The position numbers and the translations under genes are program-made. This document shows, in pieces, positions 12,701 through 24,700 of a stretch of DNA of 64,000 bases. Under the pieces are notes generated by a model. The model worked only from the letters and a program-made list of their open reading frames with translations. It was not told the DNA's origin and made no database searches. The stretch is from Solea solea (taxonomy: Eukaryota > Chordata > Actinopteri > Pleuronectiformes > Soleidae), in assembly GCF_958295425.1 (NCBI RefSeq), contig NC_081154.1, positions 10,223,766 to 10,287,765 on the forward strand, written 5' to 3'. Numbering within the stretch: the stretch's first letter is position 1; each line of letters starts with the position of its first letter.

Positions 12701-15700
12701 CTCCATGGTCCGGTCCCGATACCGTTGATAGCCTGCACCCTGACCTCATACTCCGTCCACTCCTCCAGGTCCTCAATCGTAAACTCTCTCTCGAGGCGGT
12801 CGGCGATGACGTGGATCAGCGGCCGGCCCTGTGAGCCTACACGGGAATACTGAACTCTGTAGCCCACCTGCTCCGCATTACCGTTGTATTCCCATTCAGG
12901 CAGCGGCTGGTCAAAGAGAGGAAACACGGATAAAAAAAACATTAACGGGGGAAAATGGTTACAAAAATGTCACGAGAGGTGACTGGCATACAGCAAAGAA
13001 GCAGATTTCTATTTACCATCCATCGCAGCCAGAGGCTGGTCTCGCTTGCGGTGCGCAGGGTGGCGTTGGCGGGTGCCATGTCAGGGGGTGCCGGGAGGGT
13101 CTGGATCCTTCTAGAAGGCTGGCTGGGGAGGCTGGTTCCCACTATGTTTACCTGACGCATTCGGAACCTGTGACAAATTATGATAATATAACTTGATGAA
13201 CTCCTTGTATTACTCGCATCCGTTCTTATTGCATGTGAACTGACATCAGAGGGCTGAATACGGCATGAATAGACAGTTTGTGTTCGCGTTAAAGCCCTGG
13301 ATGTGCAACACTAAACCTGGGATGTGAACATTTACCTCCGCTGTAATGTAAAGAGGCAGCACTGATGCCGGAGTGATGCAAACTATAGCTATAGCTGTGA
13401 GTCTGTGGGGGATTGGCTCTGTGAAATGTTAATTGGTTGTATTGAACGTAATCAAGGAAAAACAAGACGGCGCCAACATAAAGATGATGTGCAAGCATGA
13501 GCAAAGATTACAAAACAACAAAAAAAATCCAGACAACAGAATAACATAAGCGCCTGTGGGGGTATGAGGAAAATGTAAAAAAAAATAAATGTAATCACAT
13601 TTAAAGATTAATGAAGGAAAATAAATACACGACAAATGAGAGACGGCGGTGGGGACAAAGTAAGACGTATGGAAGTAAGTGCTTTATTATCCATGTTGCA
13701 TTGAGTCGTGAGAGATAAGGCATGATTAAGAAGCAAATATTGGCCACTGCATAACAAAGCTCTGGGTTTTTCCAAAGTCTCCAGGGTTCTTCATAAAATC
13801 TAGTATGAATGCAGGTGACGCATTTCAACACAAATATACATTAGTGTGTGGATGTGTGTCTATTGCCGGTCGTGTACCTGTAGAAGGTGTATGGGTTCAG
13901 CCCCGGCACCTCTAAGGAGCGAGCCTCGGGTTCATTGGAAACCTGATGGACCATCACCCAGTCCTCATTTTCTCCCACCAGACCCACCTGAGACCAAGAC
14001 AAACACAAAACAGTGTCATTCTCCTCACCGCCTTCATCTGAAAGAAGCAATGACACATAATTATTATATTTATATTAACTAAAACTGTGGACTAGTGGCT
14101 AGCACTGTTGCCTTAAAGCAGCTGTTGTTTTTGTGTGTGTGGGTTTTCTCTGCGTTCTCCGGTTTCCTCCCACAGTCCAAACACAGCAAAGGTTAAATGG
14201 AGACTCTGACTGAGTGAATGGTTGTTTGTCTCTGTATGTTGGCCCTGCGATGGACCGGTGACCTGTCTCTGACCTGGCTCCCGTGACCCTCGTGAGGAGG
14301 ATAAAGCGCTGGACAATGAATGAATGAACTCAAATCTGCCTCACCTGAGCTTCCACCTGCCAACGGGAAATGGAGGTCTTTCCATCATAGCCAGGTTTGA
14401 ACTGCAGTGTCACGGAGCGTGGGCCAATGTTGGAAATTGCCATGTTGGTTGGAGGGCCAGGAAGCTCTGTGAAGAAGCAGGGAAGAAGAAAAGAATGACT
14501 CTGCCTCTCTAACAGACAGCTTTTGGTTTGTGGGCTTTGCTTTGGAGAATCCATCAACCATGGCTCCCTCTTGTGGCTGCACAGATACTGCAAACGTCTC
14601 ACTGATCTCACTTCATTTCCTCCCTTGTGCTCCCAACTTCAGCTAAGCCAGCAAAAGCAGATTAGATTTAGGGGGGGGGGGGGAGAAACAGAAGCCTGCA
14701 CGCAGAACACAGGCGGAGACAGTGTCATGAATGTCAATTACACTGCAGTTATCTGGAGATACGATTCAATCTGATATCCTAGTGTTTACACTTAAGCTGA
14801 GTAAACAATAAAAAAAATGCATTGTTCCTGCGAAATCCTGGAGGAGAAAACAATCTGAAAGTGGTAAATTTGAGAAACAGCAGGAGAGCAATTTCACGTG
14901 TATGACAATCATTGTTTGATTGCATGTGTGTGCGCGTGTATGATGGGATGTTTCTGTGTGGAAAGTGCCACTGCATAAAACAACAAAACTCCCCCCCCCC
15001 CCATAATACCTTCCTGGAGATAAACAACGCATCTACTCTCACATATCCTGCAATAGAATTCACATACACACGGTGAATATATTAACTTCAAAGCACGACC
15101 TACAGGAGTGTGGACAGAGATATCTTTTCAAAGACTGCCTAAATGCATGTGTATTCAAAGGAAATGAAATACACATCATGCACATTGATGGTTAATTATT
15201 TTTTTTAAATCTTTTCGGTTGGATCGTTGCAGAACAGACGCAGGTTCATCAGCGTTTACAGTGGAATTAATGATCATTGTGGGGACAGTAACTGCCGCTC
15301 CAGTAGCCTGCTCTCAGATTAACAGCCCATCGTTTCCCCAAGTTTTCGTGGCGGTCCAGCCTCTGAATGCTGTTCTTATAATTGTATTTCTATTACGCTG
15401 CCTTTGTTTTTTTTAATAAAGTGTTTAATGAAATCATTTAACACTTTAATTGCCTTTAATCGTCTCTTGGGAGCTCTCATTTGATATATGTCGGGGTTAG
15501 GTATAATATCTATATCAGCGACTTTGACAAAGTGTCCTTTAAACCAGACTCCCAAAAGTTAGGGAGACACATTTGAAAGGAACTGTGTGGATAAAATCTC
15601 TGGGAGCAAGTGGGAAAAAAACCCACCATATTTAGTTTGGTCACTGACCTGGTGGAACACCGGACGAGATGGTGGACGATGACAGCAGGCCCTGACCCTT

Positions 15701-18700
15701 GGAGGTCATACCTGCCACTTCAATGGTGTAGGTGGTGAGAGCGGTGAGCCCAGTGACCCGGTACTCTAAGGTGACATTGGGCAGGTAGTGGGTGACTCTG
15801 GTGTTTGTTCGGTTGTACTCCTCCCACGAGATGCGGTAACCTGAGGAGGAGGAGGAGAATACATGTCATCATCGATTCAATACAGCAAATTAAATTAGAC
15901 TGTGATTATGCCTCCGTACACACACACACACACACACACACACGCATGTCCTCACCCTCTCAAAGTTAATGCAATTTTACTCCTCGGCCAGTAGCTCTTT
16001 TCAGGCGGTTGTATAAGACATTAGGCAGAATATCTTGTAAAATCAATAATTTCACATGGCATGCCAGTATTTGTCTCCGAGGAATAAGCAGCACATTAAA
16101 ATGTTTGGGGGGGAAAAGCTCACAATGCCTTAATAAGGCAAAAAAAGAAAGACATTAATATTCAAATGTTTACAGAAGCTTCTGTAAACATTTGAATATT
16201 AATGTCTTTCTTTTTTTTTTTACCTTATTAAGAGGGTTAAACTAGAACAGACGTAACGTCAGGTTTGTTTGAAAGATCATTAATGGGGTCAATTTGTATG
16301 TACACACTATGACTGATGGACGAAATACGTATGGATTTCATTTTTACTACTTGGGTTTCTTTGTTACAGAACATGCTCACAAACCCAAATTACTTTGTCT
16401 CATTAAAAAAAAAAAACCAACACATCTTAAACTTTAGCTCTAAAGTTTAAGATATTTTTTTTTCCAGGTATACTATTACCAGTAGAAACTTGTTTAATTG
16501 TGTCTCTGGAGATGGAGAGGACTTGTTTTAAGGAGCAGCCTTATTTATGGTATATTTATTTTGCCGAGTTTGGGAAAAGGACACAGAATTGTATGCAATT
16601 GTATATTTGGTGCTTTATAAGCTCATGTGGTCTGTTTATTGAGGCCAAATGACCCAAATAAACAACAAGTAATAAAGTACATGTTGTAAGTGAACCCGAC
16701 TGCAGCGCTAATGTGCTGGGATCACCAAACAAGGTCAAGCAGCTGCTAAAAAGCTAATTACAGCAAATTCTTCCCGTCTCAGTTCCACCTAAGTGCTGCC
16801 TTGTGTGATTGCTCTGTTTCATTAGAGGCTCGCCCATTCTGCCTCATTACGGCTATATTTCGGGGAAAGTATGCGCGTCATGTACCTGTGAGAATCCCGT
16901 TCTTCTCGCCCGGCTCGCTCCAGCTGACTTTGAGCGAAGTGTCCAGGATGTCGGTGAAACTCAGGTGACCCACGGCACCGGGAGCTGGACAGGGACGGAT
17001 AAGAATAATGAGCAAGTTCAAAGGGCAAAGGGCGAGTGTGGGCTCTCCACTGATGGTTTATTAGATGTAGCTACAAGCGAAACTGACTGCATTTGCATTT
17101 TAAACGAGTTTGCTTGAAAGTCTGACAAGTTGAGGAAAATGAGGAGTTTTTAAAAAACCTGACTAATAAAGTCTACGGGGCTTAATTACAATGATCCTGC
17201 TTGGTTGCAAAATATACCCATTCATTAGCAGCGCTCTACAATTTTGTTCTGCATGAATTATAGATCTTGCCCGAAGGATGTGTTACTGGGAGTCGCTTGT
17301 GTCACTTTGCCACCACGGGAGTGAGAAAGCTGAGCAAGAGAAGTCACATACTGTCCTCGTGTGTCCTCAAAGCTTTGGGCGGGCTGCGGGGGCCGTCTCC
17401 GGGCGTAGTGAAACACAGCACCGAAGTGTGATACTGAGTGAACTTCTTCAGACCTGTCACATATCCCACGTGTACGCTGTCCTGAAAGTTCGGTCTCACT
17501 GTTACCATAGCAACTTGCTCGTCTTTACCAGGCTCCCATGCCAGCAACTAAAGCAGTGGGGGGGGGGGGGGGGGGGGGGGGGGGGAGAAGAAGAAGAAGA
17601 AAAAAAAAAGACGGGAAAAAGAAAGTGCGAGGAAAATTACACACAGTCAGAAATAGAGCAGCTAATCATGTTCCAATAATGAAAATCTCACATTTATTCT
17701 CACAAAACTAACACTTGTGTCTCCCTCTGGTATTTCCTGCGCCGCTCTGAGGAGCTACTTGGCATCCCAGATCTCCCAGATATATTAAAAAAGATGCTGC
17801 AAAGAGCTTTCGACCGGGAGCGAATGGTGGAATAGTTGCGCTGAGACGGGCTAGGAGAGGAGGAGGAGCGCTAACGCTCAAGAGGGGCATGATTGCATCC
17901 CATTATGCATGCTGATTGAAGACCATATAGCATATACAAATAAGACCTAGGTTCACCAATTAGGAGCTTAGCTAATGAGTCCCAGTGGCACATCCATTGG
18001 GTTCATTTCAAGTTCCTAGTGTAGTAAGGGAACTTCGAGGGAAGAGCCGGCAAAAGGACGTCAGAGATACATTTGTCTGCCTCCCTCTCCCTTTCTCTCT
18101 CTTTTCTCTATTACTCCATATATTTCTTCCCTTGCCTTAGTTATGATCACCTTTCTCTTCACCTTTTCCCTCACTGCTGCTTAATGCTCTCCCCGGAGGA
18201 AAAAAGCGGTATTTAAAATTCAGATTAGGTTTGTACAGTACGACTCCCATCACCACCACCCTGCTGAGGAAGGCCTGTGGAGCGCCATTGAACATATAGG
18301 CAAAAAAAAGAGAGGAGAATGAAAGAGAAGGAAACCTCATTGACATAATTAAGTCTCAGTAGAGTAGAGAACTATCCTATGAATGTGGCTCCGTGATTCC
18401 CTGTGGGCCACATTGTTTTCCAGCAAAGTATACAGAGACAGGGAGATGGACTACATTCAAGAGCCCAAGACAAAATAATGAAGACATTCATCATTACGTG
18501 CACGCACGGCTTCACAATAAAACATATGAAAAATGGCTGCAAAGATAAAGAGAATGACCTCCGACTGACAAATGGGAGAACTGGGTCCATCGTTCAAAAT
18601 GGCAACAAATATCTTTTGCCCTATGGCTCTTGTCTCCCCTCTTGCTACACAGGATATGTGATCCTACAAATTCCCCTGTGACAGTTCTGTCAATGGAAGT

Positions 18701-21700
18701 GATGGCTGGCAGTGATGGCTGCGCGGCAACTACTGACCTTGTAGCCCTGGTTGATGCCGTTGATGAACTGAGGGTTAGGGGCCGTCCATGTAAAGCGGAT
18801 AGTTGTCGAGTTGACTGACTCGGCTTGCACGTTGCCGGGGGCGATGGTGGGCACTGGGATGGACAGGGAGAGCAAAGAAATGAGATAAAAGGAGAGTTAA
18901 AAAAAAAAAAAGAAAAAAAGAAAACGGTCGTTCAGGTGATGGAAGTCTGCCAGCACCTATACTGATGTCAGTATTGATTGCTGCGGCACAGGTCCGGGCC
19001 GATGCTGCCATCACTTTTTTGATGACACACCTAATACCTACCCTCTGTGACAGTGTGTTTGTGATTGTGTGAGCTGCTTATGGATTGTCCACCTTTCACA
19101 AAGAAGCGTTAAAGGTGGACAATAGAACAGCACTGAGACTTTAGGATATTATATTACATCCCAGACTTCTCATTCCATTCTTATTTTTCCATGACACTGA
19201 CACTGAAGTGCTCACCTCCCTGCAGCGTCCACTCGGTGACCTTGTGGCTGAAAGTGCCCAAACCTGCGCCGTTGAAGGCAGCCACCTCGATCTCATAGTT
19301 GGTCCAGATAATGAGATCCTCCAGCAGCAGGTTGGTCACATCTGGGCTGGTGATGTTTTTGATTTGGTAGTCCACGGGCAACCCAGTGAGACGGTACCTG
19401 AGGGGCACAGACAGACTTCAAGCACAAATAGACATGTGTTGTGGATGAGGGTTAACGTCCCCCCCCCCTATGTTTAACAATGTTTTATCACCCCCCCCCA
19501 CCCCCTCTCTCCTTTGAGTCAAGACTTGCAGTATGCTCCATCTCCTGCTAGGGGAGACAAAGCACCGGCAAAAAAAAAAAAATAATAATAAAAAAAATTG
19601 ATTACAAGCCCAATGGCACTGACTGTTGTCTTGATAACACCTGCTGTTTAATTGGGCTGAAATAAATAAAGTAACAGAAAACCAGACTAATTACATGTTT
19701 ACATGATTTACCTGCAGTGTGCCACATTTCAAACTCACTCTGTCGGAGTGAATCGTTTTTTTTTTTTGGTTTTTTTCCCCTAAGTTGAACCACTCATTTC
19801 ATTTTATAGTTTTCTGTCAAACAAAATTATTTTTAATTGCAGTGGCGCGAGATGACTCTGCCAGGGCTCTTAAGTGAAAAAAATACTGTGTTTGATTTTA
19901 ACCTGTTAGCCCACTGTAATAAGATAATGGATGGGTGTAAAAGGTTGCGGAGAGGCGTGTGTGTGTGTGTGTGTTTGGAGTGATTAAGTGTTGTGTCGAT
20001 GCATGTATGTATATTATTTTATCAGTGAGAGTTAAACATTTCAAGGACACACGTTTTTGTTCCTCATGTATGACTTTTTTGGGGAATGTAAGATGTAAGA
20101 AAACAACAATGATTCAAAGGAGGCGGAGTTGATCAGGGAGGGAAAACCTTACCGGACAATGTAGCCTCTAAGGATGCCGTTCTGGTGGCTTTCTGGTGGA
20201 GGCTGCCACTGGATCATGATGGACTGGTTCGTACGGCCACTCGCGATGACGTTCTGCGGAGGAGCACTGGGGGGCTCCTCTGGGAGAGTGACACTGAGAA
20301 AGAAAGAGGACAGTGAGCTCCAGCTCAAGTGAGGCGTATACATTTCAAGTTTCATCATTTTATGTGCATTCTTTCTTTTTTCTTCCAATACCACATTGGA
20401 GAAAATCCTCAGATACCTTGGTTAGTCAACCGCAAACGACGCGAGTGCAAAGTGTGACAGCTGCGCTGGTGTGCTGCGTCTCACCCACACTCTGCTGCTG
20501 AGCTGTGGCTATGTTTCACATCAGCTTTTTCATATATTTCAAATACTGTAAATAGTCCTCTGTATACAATTAAATGCCTGTGTGTCTTTCAGTATCCAGT
20601 GAGTCGGTCCTGTAAATATTTGGTTTGTTGAAAACAAACAAACACCACGTGTGACATATAGAGATCGACAATGACATTGAAACAGGAGTGAAAATGTCAT
20701 TTTTGCCATCTATTTTCGCTGTGAGATGCAAGCTTTTATTTCCACTAAGAGCCACGGGGCTCAAATAGGCAGTGTGGCTGCTCTATAATTTGTTAACACG
20801 AGGGGCCTGAGTGTGGACCCAGCCTATCACTATTCACCAATCAGCCACAACATAAACACAGGCCTCAAGAGAAGGCTCGTATGAAAGATGGGAGTGAGAT
20901 CTGTGGTGTGGCCAGAAGTCTTGTGCCTGTATTTGGCTTCCCTGCATCTAAGTGTCTTGCATATCACATGATGTTAATGCCACAGATGTCATCACACCAT
21001 GTAAAATCCCATACGAGGGCTTATTTGTGTCAGTGTACACAAGTTTTTTTTTTGTTTTTTTTTTAATGGCACTGCATGGCTCTCTGCTGACTTAGGAGCT
21101 GACAGCATGAGGTGTTGTAACTGATGACTGGCAGAGGGTGAGGTGGAAGAGGGGGTGGAGGATGGGAGGTGTGTGAGGCTGATCTCACTTCAAACCTAAA
21201 TCCTTCCCCGTGTTGTTCATGTTTGGGAATGTATCCGCTCTGAAAGGCTCACGTGCACAGCCCACCTCACTGGCTCTTGACTGAAGGGATCAGTCAAACT
21301 GGCTGTCTAGGAAACATTCAAAGATTTCATGACTTGATGCATTTGTTCCAGGCGATAATCGATGAACAAATTGTCACAGATATTACTGTTAAGCAGCGTA
21401 ATAATGAACAGTATCACAGAGAGATGTTTTGCTCACTCTGAAACCAAGGGAATGAATAAAAACACTCGCAGTTCTCAGTGAAAGTGGATGGTATCGTCTG
21501 GTACTAGATCAAATGTCTTTGATGTACTATTACACTTGGATAATCGCGAGTGGGAGTCAAGCGATGCATGTATGTATGTATGTATGTATGTACGGGTTCA
21601 GTCGGACCAGAGTGGGACTCGTGCTGGCCTGGGGGCTCTGCACATGTGCCGCACTTCCCACCCCCAGCTTTTACAGAAATAACAGGAGGAAGTCAGTGCA

Positions 21701-24700
21701 TAGAAGAATAAGATAACAGCCAACGTGTTTACATGCATGTTAAAAGTCAGATTTTAGTCGGACCAAGACAATAATTTGGTTTTCTTCATGTCATGTGAAC
21801 ATATTAGTCCAAATATAGCCGAGCTAGTCTTAGTCAGACTAAGCTACCTGGGTAATGTGACTCATAGTCCAATTACTTCTGCATGTATATACCGTATTTT
21901 CCGCACTATAAGGCGCACCTAAAAACCTCAAATTTTCTCAAAAGCCGACAGTGCGCCGTATAATCCGGTGCGCCTTATATATGGACCAATACGGTAAGCA
22001 GCCGCTGACTTCACGTTCACCAAGACAGGGAGACAGCGCCGGACGACATACGCCACTATCTGCCAGTGGATCGTAAATGCCTGGGCTGATATATCAGTCT
22101 CAACTGTGGTCCGAGCTTTCAGGAAGGCAGGAATTGTCACTGAACTGCTAGACAACAGCAGCGACACTGACTCGATTAGTGACGACGCCGACGAGACGGA
22201 GCCGGGCATGTTGGATCCCGTATTCGCCCAACTGTTTAATTCGGACACTGAAGAAGAAGAATTCGAGGGATTCGCGGATGAGGAATAACTTGAGCTTTAC
22301 ATGTTTATTTTGTGTGTTGTGTTGTGTGACATTAACGTTTGAGCAACGTTGAGTTATTTATATATTGTTATTGCTTTGCACTATTTCGAGTGTTACTATA
22401 TTGTGATAGCACTAACGTTTGATTTACCGTAACAGTATCAGACTGTTTTTTACGTGTTTATTGAATCCAGGAAAAGTTCCCCTCCACTATGTGATATAAA
22501 TGTTGCACTACATGTTATACCCTGCTGTTGTTAAAAGATAAACGAAATACCACATCACATAAAACAGCTGTTTATTCATGTTGGGAGTAAACGGAGTTGT
22601 CAGAACGCTGGTCTGTAATCTATAAATAAAGTTTGACTGACCTATCTGACTGTTTTGTTGACATTCCCTTTAGCGCAGCTCCATCTAATGAATGCATAAC
22701 GTAACCCCAGCCTCTACTGTAGCGTCTATTCTATGCGCCTTATAATGCAGTGCGCCTTATATATGGACAAAGTTTTAAAATAGGCCATTCATTGAAGGTG
22801 CGCCTTATAATCCGGTGCGCCTTATAGTGCGGAAAATACGGTACTTAATTGGAAGGGAGTCGGACTTGGTGTTCCGCACATGCACCAAAATTTCCTCCCC
22901 GGTCTTCATGCAAACTCAGACTCCGCAAGTTGCCTAATGTCTTGTTTAAGTTGGACTATAGTACTATAGTACTAGACAAAAACACGGCCAAAATCCAGGC
23001 CGGTACAGTTGTTGGATTGAAGACGAGACTGAATTTATGCACTGTCATCTTAAATCATTTAATCATTTTCAAGTTCTCGGTGAGAACTAACAGAAACCAC
23101 CTCCTACTATGAAGCTGAGAGGAAGCGTATCGCCACTTAGCATAGTGTGGGTGTCTGTGAACTGGGACGAGGGCAGTATTCCAACTGAATGGTGCCGTTG
23201 AGTCACAACTGTGGCTTTGACTTAACCGTGCATGGAAATGTACTGACTGTGTGATATATGCCTTTGGCTTACCGCTCTGTTTCCTTGCTAAACTGGCCCT
23301 TCCCCACATCATTAACGGCACAGAGGCGAAACTGATAGGAGCGTGCCGGAATCAGGCCATTGACCGTCACCGCTGAGGACTCTGGCTCAATATTAGCCAG
23401 CAGGATGGCCCAGGGAGCATCTAGAACAAAGAAATTTAAAGTTTACACACCCTGTTCCACATGTGCACGCCAAATGCTCATTAACATGCTAACTATTCCG
23501 CTTAACTACCACGTAAAAGTGAGCAGTCGAACGTCGTTTGTAAGTTTACTGATATACAGAAGAGGTTCTATCTCTCACTCTCTTCTGCGTATGAAACATG
23601 AAGTTGTGCTGAGAAGCAGGGAAAACAGAACGTAAGAACACAGTACGCTGCACCCAGTGAGCCCAGCCCTGTTCTTCAGAGCATCTACCTGTGACATGAG
23701 GCGCTGCAGAAGCACAGATTATAGTGGCAGCCTACGCTTCTAACTTCAGATTAAAAGCAGTGATGGACAATTTTAATTAGGCCTATTGATTATGCTGTTA
23801 AATTCTTTTTTAAAGCCCCATGGGGGGAAAACAAACTGAACAAACAACATTAAATGCATTTTACACTCATTGCTGCAGCATTGATCCCATGCGCTAAGTT
23901 CCCTGTTCCCCCTTATTTATACAAATAGCAAATAGATCCCAAAAGGGTTTAAACACCTCACGTGATGGGTCATGACTTACTATTCTCCGAAACCTCCAGG
24001 ATGTAGCGTATGAGTGGACTGTTGCCGTCGAAAGGCTTGGCCCAGGCCAGGTCAATAGCTCTTTTCTCCGATGTGCTCAGCAGAGCTGTGGGGTTCTCTG
24101 GGGCATGGGGCAGCTGCCTGCAGGGAACAGCATGACAACTTCGATAAATAAAAGAATCCCTTCTATCACAACAAATCCTCCGCGAGGGCCAGAGAGCCGC
24201 GGAGCGCGTCGTTGTTCTCGGAACGTCTCACTCTGTGCGAATCGGAGGTAAAGATGAATCTTTTATAAACGGAGAGAGATCAGCGAGATAGGGCGATGAA
24301 ATGCGGCGAGACGAGGCGACAAAGATGGCTCCTTGTCAAGATGGACACATGGGGCAAACATAACAAGATAGATATCACCAGAGGGAAGGAAATGGATTGA
24401 GAGGCAGAAGGAGACAGATAGGAAGGAAATGCACAAGGACATGAATGAACGAGGCCAAAGCTGGGGATCGTTAATTCATCGGGCCGTAAATTCAGATAAG
24501 TGCTGACAGATTGATAGATAAACCTTACAGCGATGAACAAATACGGCCTGTAAATCAGTCAAAAGGCAACCAGCTAGTAAGACAGCCGGCAACTAAAGAC
24601 AAAACAGCCAAACACTTTGTCAAACACAAACTTAATCCCACTCATTTTAAATTGACCCCTTACCACGGGGACTCACTGCGAGCAAAAACGGTACAAAGAC

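Larger units (their letters stand above)
20294..23272. other. 3-kb intron between exons 15 and 14
   Basis: Apart from the pogo element, its host repeat and a microsatellite, I see nothing coding or structured. An approximately 19-nt T-rich stretch lies near 21045-21065. Confidence 0.6.

Noticed and set aside
13151..13167. Alternative acceptor (gcgtcag) for exon 23 at position 13151
   Set aside because: It would shorten the exon by 16 nt, break frame and delete the FRMRQ strand; the acceptor at 13168 restores both.
22106..22288. Independent small protein gene with acidic tail
   Set aside because: It lies inside the pogo terminal repeats and is the end of a transposase; no promoter or start of its own is visible.
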